DNA of 12,774 nucleotides from Paenibacillus sp. UBA6285 (GTDB lineage: Bacteria > Bacillota > Bacilli > Paenibacillales > Paenibacillaceae), in assembly GCA_002438345.1 (NCBI GenBank), contig DJUJ01000098.1:61459-74232 (forward strand), read 5' to 3'. The translations under genes were made by a program, and so were the position numbers. Positions 1-5,215 of this stretch are shown one piece after another (positions within the stretch are counted from its first letter, which is position 1; each line of letters begins with the position of its first letter). Under the pieces are notes generated by a model that saw only the letters and a program-made list of their open reading frames with translations, was not told the origin of the DNA and did not search any database.

Positions 1-181
1 CCATTTCATAGGTTTTCCCTTTGTATTCAATCGAATGACATTTGCCACCTACTCGGTCCGACTTCTCAAGGAGAGTAATATGGGTATATCCTTTTTTCGC
101 TAGCTGATAGGCAGCTGTAACCCCAGAAATCCCTGCACCGATGATACCTATCCTGTCTTCATACTTCACATTAGTCATCAT
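1..181 (-). CDS. FAD-dependent oxidoreductase (amine-oxidase / fatty-acid-isomerase-like), N-terminal part only
   Basis: Partial gene running off the left edge; 60 codons are visible. The N-terminus holds a Rossmann dinucleotide-binding motif, GAGISG at residues 15-20, ending with the ribose-binding acid E39 in TLLEK. This is followed by RVGGKCHS (43-50), the GG motif typical of FAD-dependent amine oxidases and related flavoproteins. RVGGKCHS followed by Y-x-G-x-x-YEM recalls the polyenoic fatty acid isomerase (PAI) branch; that resemblance is from memory. The start is the first of two adjacent ATGs, seven bases after AAGGAG. That ribosome site lies inside the 3' end of the upstream gene, whose stop is only 3 bases away, so the two genes are almost certainly co-transcribed and translationally coupled. 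The substrate cannot be told from this piece. Confidence 0.85.
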   Translation of the reverse strand, partial: MMTNVKYEDRIGIIGAGISGVTAAYQLAKKGYTHITLLEKSDRVGGKCHSIEYKGKTYEM

Positions 182-184
182 CCG

Positions 185-1222
185 TTATCTCCTTGTAAAT
201 AACCATAATGGCAAGGTCTCATGCTGACCGGTATACTCAAGTGCGACATCGGATGGTATTTTACCTTGATTAGGTCCGTCTGTTATTACCCTGCTGAAGT
301 TATAGGTCCTCAAATATTCATGTAAGCGCTTTTCTAAAGTATCAAAGGAATCTATCGTATCATCCACCCAAGCCTGCTGGTAAAATTCTTTCGTCAACAC
401 CGCAACAAATTGCTGTAAAGGCCGAAATATCTCTGTCTGGTCTGCAGTTATGGCTACTTGATTAATGTTGTTCTTATGTAAAAAATCGCTGTATTTATGT
501 TTACCTCTATCCCAGTTTGTAGTAAATTCGCGACTCTTGTTCGTAACCAGATTGTCGATTTGAAATTCTAATGTCTTCATCAATGGGATGACCTTCAGAT
601 GCATAAAATCGATAAAATGAATGGTATACTTCCGATTATAAAGCTTAACTAAGCTTAATCTAGAATAGGCATCGTAGATCACGTATTGATACACTTTCCC
701 TACCCTTGGGAACACGCCCATATAGCTAATACTCTGTTGGCACATATAACCGGGGTGAGCATTTTCCGGATTCTTCATCTTATAGTCTAGAGGTTTCTGT
801 CTCTCTTTACCCCCATTGGTTTTAGTGGATTGTGCCCCGTAGCCCTTCTTTGCTTTGACTTCTTTGGTGTAAGCCTCACGCTCTACTCTCTTACTAAGTC
901 CGTTTCGACGCAGCACATTATAAATACCTGACTCCCCTATTTGCACACCCTCATCCTGCAGTTCATAAAAGATTCGTTTAGGCCCATCTTCAGGGAACTT
1001 GGCAACATATTTTAAGATCAATCTTTCCGTTCGCTTATCTACTTTATTAGGCATTACCGGTTTTCGGTCCTTCTCCGCAAGTCCATCCATACCCTGTTTT
1101 TGGTAAGCTTTACACCACTGATAATAGATCGTCCGGGAAATGCCAAACTCCTTACAGGTTTCGCTCACATTTTTGCTGATGGTCCCTTGCATGAGGATAT
1201 GATATTTGTTATTTGCATTCAC
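185..1222 (-). CDS. Transposase/integrase-like protein with degenerate DDE triad, probably domesticated
   Basis: 345-residue protein of IS481/IS3-like architecture: an N-terminal helix-turn-helix (about residues 5-50, ISRTIYYQWCKAYQKQGMDG), a second HTH-like part (about 60-112), and an integrase-core-like domain (about 155-330). The core keeps framework residues of the family, such as DAYSRL (184-189), REF (231-233), KEFY (278-281) and LRTYNF (304-309). At the positions where the catalytic acids are expected I read S164 (first D), N228 (second D, in VTNKSREF) and Q270 (E). Transposition activity is therefore unlikely. The start is GTG at 1222, supported by AGGGGGTG seven bases upstream; an ATG further in lacks a site. 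The reading frame is full length with no frameshift, no terminal repeats flank it, and it is followed 3 bases later by the flavoprotein start. Inference: an exapted DNA-binding or structural protein working with the flavoprotein. The alternative is a recently inactivated IS remnant. Confidence 0.8.
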   Translation of the reverse strand: MNANNKYHILMQGTISKNVSETCKEFGISRTIYYQWCKAYQKQGMDGLAEKDRKPVMPNKVDKRTERLILKYVAKFPEDGPKRIFYELQDEGVQIGESGIYNVLRRNGLSKRVEREAYTKEVKAKKGYGAQSTKTNGGKERQKPLDYKMKNPENAHPGYMCQQSISYMGVFPRVGKVYQYVIYDAYSRLSLVKLYNRKYTIHFIDFMHLKVIPLMKTLEFQIDNLVTNKSREFTTNWDRGKHKYSDFLHKNNINQVAITADQTEIFRPLQQFVAVLTKEFYQQAWVDDTIDSFDTLEKRLHEYLRTYNFSRVITDGPNQGKIPSDVALEYTGQHETLPLWLFTRR

Positions 1223-1246
1223 CTATTACACCCCCTACTATCTTTA

Positions 1247-1272
1247 TTTTATACGTAGTTTGCGTTTTATAC
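1247..1272 (-). repeat. 8-bp direct repeat with 18-bp period upstream of the transposase-like gene
   Basis: On the minus strand GTATAAAA occurs twice, 18 bp apart, starting 25 bases before the GTG start. Each copy contains a TATAAA that could serve as a -10 element, but I found no convincing -35 for either. The repeat may mark the promoter or a binding site of this operon. An 8-bp inverted pair, TTTGCGTT (1259-1266) and AACGCAAA (1311-1318), lies in the same gap. The rest of the gap (1273-1315) shows nothing else. Confidence 0.3.
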
Positions 1273-1315
1273 AGTGCTATTCTACATTTTCTTAAGTTCA
1301 TTTCATGACTAACGC

Positions 1316-1343
1316 AAAAAAGGAGACAGCTCAAGGCTTCTCC
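1316..1343 (-). terminator. Intrinsic terminator overlapping the 3' end of the phosphatase gene
   Basis: On the minus strand GGAGAAGC, a loop, then GCTGTCTCC is followed by TTTTTT. GGAGA pairs with TCTCC and AGC with GCT, with one bulged base. The 5' arm is made of the last codons of the phosphatase and the stop TGA sits in the loop/3' arm. This separates the phosphatase from the transposase-like/flavoprotein operon downstream. Confidence 0.75.
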
Positions 1344-2068
1344 CCATTCCGAACAAAATGTGTGATGTATTGCCCTCCAGAAATCTCCAAGCAGTTCATA
1401 CGTTGACCGTATGCGCATCCACCGTCCACCCCAATTTTATCCCCCTGCGGACTAAACCAGATTTCTTCCGAATCATGTAGATCCATCGTCGAAGTATGAC
1501 CGAAAATAACCGTTTTATTAGTGCTAACTACTGGATTCGTATAAAATGCTTCTCTGATCCAAATAAAATCATACGGCTTCTGCTGCTTCCAATTCTCTAC
1601 TAATGGATTAATGCCTGCGTGAACAAAAATATGCTCTTCTGTCTCATGATAAAGCGGCAATGAACTTAGAAAATCCAAATGATGTTTGTATTTCTTTCTA
1701 ATATCTTCTTTCAGCAACATATAATCCTTCCAGCCAAAACCCTCTTTAAAAAAGTCAGAATCCGTGTCACAATAGCTCAACAATGTATACAAACCGCCGT
1801 TGCTCAGCCAATGTGTATCCAGTTTATCATCTTCGCTGGTGAGCGCATCATATGCCATTTTATCGTGATTGCCTTTTAGAACAGTAACGTCCCATTCCCG
1901 CTTCAGGGTCATGACTTGATCCACAACACCTTTACTATTGAGACCTCTATCCACATAATCTCCCATCAGAATGAGCTTGTCTTCGGATGGACGATAGTTC
2001 ACTTTTTTTAACAATGCGTTGAATTCAGAATAACTTCCGTGAATGTCACTAATCGCTAATGTCCTGAT
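1331..2068 (-). CDS. PPP-family metallophosphatase (PrpE/ApaH-like), non-canonical ATC start
   Basis: Predicted 245-residue serine/threonine-type phosphoesterase using a dinuclear metal centre. All core motifs are visible: SDIHG (7-11), GDYVDRG (36-42), GNHD (66-69), VHAGI and FGHT in the C-terminal half. The first standard start codon in frame is TTG at 2014, but starting there removes the metal-binding DxH. Upstream the frame continues as RTLAISDIHGSYSEFNALL, which is the normal N-terminus of this family. The codon before it is ATC (2066-2068), exactly seven bases after AAGGAGG (2076-2082). No ATG, GTG or TTG lies in frame near that site. I therefore place the start at ATC; a sequencing error or a mutated ATG are the alternatives. 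The protein could dephosphorylate phosphoproteins or dinucleotide polyphosphates; the sequence alone does not decide. It is bounded by terminators on both sides and is probably monocistronic. Confidence 0.85.
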   Translation of the reverse strand: MRTLAISDIHGSYSEFNALLKKVNYRPSEDKLILMGDYVDRGLNSKGVVDQVMTLKREWDVTVLKGNHDKMAYDALTSEDDKLDTHWLSNGGLYTLLSYCDTDSDFFKEGFGWKDYMLLKEDIRKKYKHHLDFLSSLPLYHETEEHIFVHAGINPLVENWKQQKPYDFIWIREAFYTNPVVSTNKTVIFGHTSTMDLHDSEEIWFSPQGDKIGVDGGCAYGQRMNCLEISGGQYITHFVRNGEKP

Positions 2069-2095
2069 TGTATTTCCTCCTTGCTCTGGATGCAG

Positions 2096-2130
2096 AAAAA
2101 AGACGTTCCGGTCAGAAGCACCGAAATATC
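2096..2130 (-). terminator. Intrinsic terminator after the first marR gene
   Basis: On the minus strand an 11-bp stem (GATATTTCGGT with ACCGGAACGTC, two G-U pairs and one mismatch) closes a 7-base loop and is followed by TTTTTT. It lies 15 bases after the marR stop and ends only 13 bases before the ribosome site of the phosphatase. It could therefore also limit read-through into that gene. Confidence 0.75.
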
Positions 2131-2145
2131 TTTTTGTAATGGTTG

Positions 2146-2667
2146 CTATACGGAATCCATCACGAGCGGATCTTCATCAGATGGAGTAAAAAACTGGCGG
2201 CTTCTAACTTCATGCACCGCTTCTTGAAAACGATCACACAGAAAAATCAACTGGTCGATCTCTTTCTTACCTACCTTTTCCGTGACTTCACTTAGAATAC
2301 CAGAAAAAGTAGCCATCTGTGTATCATAAATCTGCTCCCCTTTATTCGTCAGACCAATATATACAACTCGCCGATCTGTATCGGACGTTGTTCGCACCAC
2401 GTAACCCTTCTCCTCCAAACTGTTAACCATTTGTGTCGCAGTAGGTCTGCTAATTTGGAGCAGGTCGCTTAATCTGGAAATCATGACTCCCTGCTGCTCT
2501 TCAACTTCGTCTGAAAGCTTCTTTCGCTTCATCAAATTGTTTATGACATACATCATCATAAATTCTCTATACGAAATAGCTTCCTTCGAGGACGGACGAG
2601 CGGTCAAACGTTTAATATTTTCAAAGGCTATGATTAGCTTCTGCTCTTGACTATTTTGAGTATCCAT
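2146..2667 (-). CDS. MarR-family transcriptional regulator (first of two)
   Basis: 173-residue winged-helix repressor of the MarR type. The central DNA-binding region runs from about residue 60 to 112: the recognition helix includes SRPTATQMVNSL (73-84) and the wing carries the conserved D-x-DRR (96-100) followed by LTNKGE. The helical N- and C-terminal parts would form the dimer interface. The ATG is preceded by GGAGG with six bases of spacing. It is divergent from the MFS exporter, the usual arrangement for a repressor that senses a toxic compound and releases an efflux pump. A 14-bp perfect palindrome overlaps its own presumed -10 box, suggesting autoregulation. The C-terminal tail (FFTPSDEDPLVMDSV) is longer than in typical family members. 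It is clearly related to the second MarR protein in this window, sharing TQMVNSL, GYVVRT and DRR. The ligand is unknown. Confidence 0.92.
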   Translation of the reverse strand: MDTQNSQEQKLIIAFENIKRLTARPSSKEAISYREFMMMYVINNLMKRKKLSDEVEEQQGVMISRLSDLLQISRPTATQMVNSLEEKGYVVRTTSDTDRRVVYIGLTNKGEQIYDTQMATFSGILSEVTEKVGKKEIDQLIFLCDRFQEAVHEVRSRQFFTPSDEDPLVMDSV

Positions 2668-2688
2668 AGGGCACCTCCAATTTAACTC

Positions 2689-2718
2689 AATCTAATTAGA
2701 TTACTTACCTATTTGCAA
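2689..2718 (-). promoter_or_regulatory. marR promoter with overlapping 14-bp palindromic operator
   Basis: Minus strand: -35-like TTGCAA (2713-2718), an 18-base spacer, and -10-like TAGATT (2689-2694). AATCTAATTAGATT at 2689-2702 is a perfect palindrome covering the -10, of the AT-rich kind bound by MarR dimers. Binding there would block the marR promoter. That MarR is the ligand is inferred from position and type. Confidence 0.55.
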
Positions 2719-2755
2719 AAAATCAAGTCCAAATCACATTCTTATTAGATAAAAA

Positions 2756-2768
2756 TTTAATAATTAAA
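2756..2768. repeat. AT-rich palindrome upstream of the MFS promoter
   Basis: TTTAAT-A-ATTAAA is symmetric around a central A and sits immediately upstream of the MFS -35 box. AAACTAT at 2766-2772 overlaps it and is the reverse complement of ATAGTTT at 2810-2816. It is a possible second regulator site. At this A+T content chance symmetry is also credible. Confidence 0.3.
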
Positions 2769-2771
2769 CTA

Positions 2772-2800
2772 TTGTGATAAATGATGGATTTGTGTATTAT
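2772..2800 (+). promoter_or_regulatory. Probable sigma-A promoter of the MFS exporter gene
   Basis: TTGTGA (2772-2777), a 17-base spacer and TATTAT (2795-2800) place transcription start near 2807, giving a leader of about 78 bases. A second -10-like TACAAT at 2851-2856 has no good -35 partner and is less likely. Confidence 0.5.
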
Positions 2801-2810
2801 ACATAAATGA

Positions 2811-2852
2811 TAGTTTGGCTACCTAATTATTAAGACGTGAATTCCCAAACTA
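2811..2852 (+). promoter_or_regulatory. Inverted repeat in the MFS leader, possible operator or hairpin
   Basis: TAGTTTGG (2811-2818) and CCAAACTA (2845-2852) are perfect 8-base complements separated by 26 bases, just downstream of the predicted start of transcription. A third copy of the core, AAACTAT, lies at 2766-2772. The set could be a repressor site bridging the promoter, or an RNA stem in the leader. Confidence 0.4.
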
Positions 2853-2884
2853 CAATATATAGAAGTTAAAGGAGAGGAATAGCT

Positions 2885-4516
2885 CTGGAGCATCTCACTC
2901 AGAAAAAGAAAGTTACAATTATGATTGCTTTAATGGCGGCTATGTTTTTCGCAGCAATCAACCAGACGATTGTGGGCACTGCAATGCCCAGAATTATTGC
3001 GATGCTTGGAGGAATTGAACATTATACCTGGGTAATCACCATCTATATGCTCACCTCTACAATCGCTACCGTACTTGTCGGTAAATTATCCGATATTTAT
3101 GGGAGAAAGCCATTCCTCTTAACAGGGATCATTATTTTTATTATAGGGGCTTTCCTGTCCGGATTGTCGACCAATATTTTTCAAATGATCACTTATCGCG
3201 GGATTCAAGGTCTAGGCGGCGGGATTTTAATGTCGGCTACCGTAACCGCTGTAGGTGATTTGTTCGCTCCTAGAGAGAGAGCCAAGTGGACTGGAATTAT
3301 GATGGCCATATTTGGTTTCTCTAGCGTAATTGGTCCTACCCTTGGCGGCTTCATGGTGGATCACATGGCCTGGAAATGGATCTTCTGGATCTTCCTACCT
3401 TTCGGTATCGTGGCTTTCTTTATGATTTGGAGAATGTTCCCTAAAACTGCACGCTCCACCTCTGAATCCATCGACTATTTAGGCTCCATTTTCCTTTCCC
3501 TTACCATTGTTGCACTCTTGCTCGGATTTTCATGGGCGGGAACAAAATATGACTGGGGTTCTCCAGAAATTCTCAGCTTGTTCGGGGCATCTATTCTGGG
3601 AGTCATCATTTTGATTCTAATTGAACGAAAAGCTAAAAGCCCAGTATTACCATTATCCTTATTTAAGAATTCCATCGTAACCATTTCAATGGTTGTCGGC
3701 TTCTTGATGAATGCCGGTATGATGGGCGCAATGATCTATCTGCCATTTTTTGTCCAAGGTGTAGAAGGTGTCTCCCCAACCAACTCCGGATTCATTAATA
3801 TGCCGATGTCACTAGCAATGATTGTACTTAGTACGCTTGTGGGAAGATGGATCTCCAAATCAGGTAAATACAAACGTTATGCCCTGATTGGTATGCCATT
3901 TATGGTTGCAGCTATGATCATAATGGCCTTTATGAGCAACATTGCTATGGCCGTAGTCAGCATGATTGTCTTCGGTATTGGATTAGGACTATCGATGCCT
4001 GTATTTACCTTAACTGTACAAAATGCCGTTGCCCCTTCCCTGCTAGGTGTTGCTACTGCTACAAATACTTTGTTCCGTAATTTAGGTGGAACCATAGGGA
4101 TTGCTGTTATGGGTACTATCATGAACTCCACATTAACGAAAAAATTAGAGGCCGCCGTATCCTCAGGCAAAGGTCCGGATTTATCTAAACTTGATCCTGA
4201 GTCATCTAAACAGCTTTCCGCATTTATGAACCCGCAAATGCTGCTAGATCAGCCTAAGCTGAAAGAACTACATGCAACACTGCCAGAGCAAATCCAGCCC
4301 CTCTTCAATCAATTGATTGAGATGCTGCGGAACGCACTAAGCGATTCCCTGACAGTTGTATTCTTAAGCGGTACGGCGCTGCTACTTATCGCAGCACTGC
4401 TTGTAGTGTTCCTTAAAGAGATTCCGTTACGTAGTGGTGAGAAAAAAATGGAGGTAACCGCAGAGGGAAAAAGCGGAAGCAAAAACCTTGAAAAGTCTGT
4501 ACCTGCTACACATTAA
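2885..4516 (+). CDS. MFS drug-efflux transporter, DHA2 (EmrB/QacA) family, probable CTG start
   Basis: Proton-coupled multidrug exporter of the 14-helix DHA2 family; it would sit in the cytoplasmic membrane and extrude hydrophobic or cationic compounds. Numbered from CTG, motif A is GKLSDIYGRKP (66-76) between helices 2 and 3, and antiporter motif C is GPTLGG (150-155) in helix 5. TM1 starts at MIALMAAMFFAAINQTIVGTAMP. A long non-membrane stretch of about 70 residues precedes the last helix, as is usual for the family, and the tail is charged. The first ATG (2921) has no ribosome site and begins inside TM1. In frame upstream, CTG at 2885 follows AAAGGAGAGG by seven bases and adds the positively charged leader EHLTQKKKVTI, giving 543 residues. 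I take CTG as the more likely start. It is divergent from marR and convergent with a second marR gene. Confidence 0.9.
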   Translation: MEHLTQKKKVTIMIALMAAMFFAAINQTIVGTAMPRIIAMLGGIEHYTWVITIYMLTSTIATVLVGKLSDIYGRKPFLLTGIIIFIIGAFLSGLSTNIFQMITYRGIQGLGGGILMSATVTAVGDLFAPRERAKWTGIMMAIFGFSSVIGPTLGGFMVDHMAWKWIFWIFLPFGIVAFFMIWRMFPKTARSTSESIDYLGSIFLSLTIVALLLGFSWAGTKYDWGSPEILSLFGASILGVIILILIERKAKSPVLPLSLFKNSIVTISMVVGFLMNAGMMGAMIYLPFFVQGVEGVSPTNSGFINMPMSLAMIVLSTLVGRWISKSGKYKRYALIGMPFMVAAMIIMAFMSNIAMAVVSMIVFGIGLGLSMPVFTLTVQNAVAPSLLGVATATNTLFRNLGGTIGIAVMGTIMNSTLTKKLEAAVSSGKGPDLSKLDPESSKQLSAFMNPQMLLDQPKLKELHATLPEQIQPLFNQLIEMLRNALSDSLTVVFLSGTALLLIAALLVVFLKEIPLRSGEKKMEVTAEGKSGSKNLEKSVPATH

Positions 4517-4535
4517 TCACAAATAACCTTCCATT

Positions 4536-4579
4536 AGAGATGTCCGTAAACAGCTTAGGCTGTGCGACATCTCTTTTTT
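4536..4579 (+). terminator. Intrinsic terminator of the MFS gene
   Basis: AGAGATGTC pairs perfectly with GACATCTCT (9 bp); an inner CAGC/GCTG stem extends it, and TTTTTT follows. The U-tract is on the plus strand only, so it serves the MFS gene and not the convergent marR gene. Confidence 0.9.
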
Positions 4580-4589
4580 ATATGAAGAA

Positions 4590-5057
4590 CTAGGTTTCAC
4601 TTTGCTGATCGTTCAATTCTTCGAAATAATCGTAAACTCCGTTTAACAGCTCCATTAATGTATCGGTTTGCTCCTTGCCCAGATAATCAATCATTCCTTT
4701 AAAGGTTTTTCGGGATTTCGCAACAGCCATTTCGGCCAGATGCTCTCCTTTTTCAGTAAGCGTGATTTCACTAATTCTCCGATCCTGTGCATCGGCAGTA
4801 CGAACTACATATCCTTGTGCAATTAGGCTATTGACCATTTGTGTAACCGTAGGAGAAGTAACTTTAAGATTCTTGCTAATATCCGAGACGGTCTGGCCCT
4901 TCTTCCCTTCACGTTCAATGCAAAGCTTTAAAGAAACCAGCATTCGCACCTCGCTTGGCTTCAATCCCCACATCGTAGTTTTTCGCCAGTTCATCTTCGC
5001 AAATTGCTGGAATGCTTCCATTAGACCATCAACATTCTGATATTTATCTTCTTTCAT
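4590..5057 (-). CDS. MarR-family transcriptional regulator (second of two)
   Basis: 155-residue MarR-type winged-helix protein. The recognition helix is around TSPTVTQMVNSL (67-78) and the wing carries DRR (92-94), followed by ITLTEKGEHL. I chose the ATG at 5057 because GGGGTG lies five to eight bases upstream. An in-frame ATG at 5078 would add seven residues but has no ribosome site. The gene faces the MFS gene tail to tail and is divergent from the amidase gene. It may therefore control the amidase, the exporter or both. It shares the TQMVNSL-x3-GYVVRT core with the other MarR protein, so the two probably arose by duplication and read similar operators. The ligand is unknown. Confidence 0.92.
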   Translation of the reverse strand: MKEDKYQNVDGLMEAFQQFAKMNWRKTTMWGLKPSEVRMLVSLKLCIEREGKKGQTVSDISKNLKVTSPTVTQMVNSLIAQGYVVRTADAQDRRISEITLTEKGEHLAEMAVAKSRKTFKGMIDYLGKEQTDTLMELLNGVYDYFEELNDQQSET

Positions 5058-5087
5058 CAGCACACCCCATAAGATCATTTAACACTT

Positions 5088-5108
5088 AGTATAGCCTAAT
5101 CAGGCATA
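5088..5108 (-). promoter_or_regulatory. Second marR promoter -10 with adjoining inverted repeat
   Basis: Minus-strand -10 TATACT (5088-5093). Directly upstream, in the spacer, GCCT-gatt-AGGC (5094-5105) forms an inverted repeat that extends weakly outwards (TAT/ATA). Its place between -35 and -10 suits an operator. The -35 is poor (T-rich), which suggests weak or activator-dependent expression. Confidence 0.4.
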
Positions 5109-5139
5109 AAAAAGAATCGATAGATGTCAGGTATCCATT

Positions 5140-5168
5140 TTCAGAAAATTACTAGCTAGATGTATAAT
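5140..5168 (+). promoter_or_regulatory. Probable sigma-A promoter of the amidase gene
   Basis: TTCAGA (5140-5145), a 17-base spacer and a perfect TATAAT (5163-5168). An 8-bp palindrome, CTAGCTAG (5152-5159), lies in the spacer and could be a repressor site for the divergent MarR regulator. The leader is about 42 bases. Confidence 0.6.
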
Positions 5169-5215
5169 ACAAAAGAGACAGGCTATTCATTCCTATTCGA
5201 AAGAGGTTATCTATC

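Noticed and set aside
185..1222. Active insertion sequence at the left end
   Set aside because: No terminal inverted repeats or target duplications seen, the expected catalytic acids are replaced, and the downstream gene is coupled 3 bases away.
1209..1418. 69-residue open frame on the minus strand across the phosphatase 3' end
   Set aside because: It overlaps the phosphatase end, its terminator and the transposase-like start, has no ribosome site and no recognizable content.
1331..2014. TTG at 2014 as the phosphatase start
   Set aside because: It would remove SDIHG, part of the metal site, and has no ribosome site.
2921..2923. ATG at 2921 as the MFS start
   Set aside because: No Shine-Dalgarno in front and it begins inside the first membrane helix; CTG at 2885 fits better.
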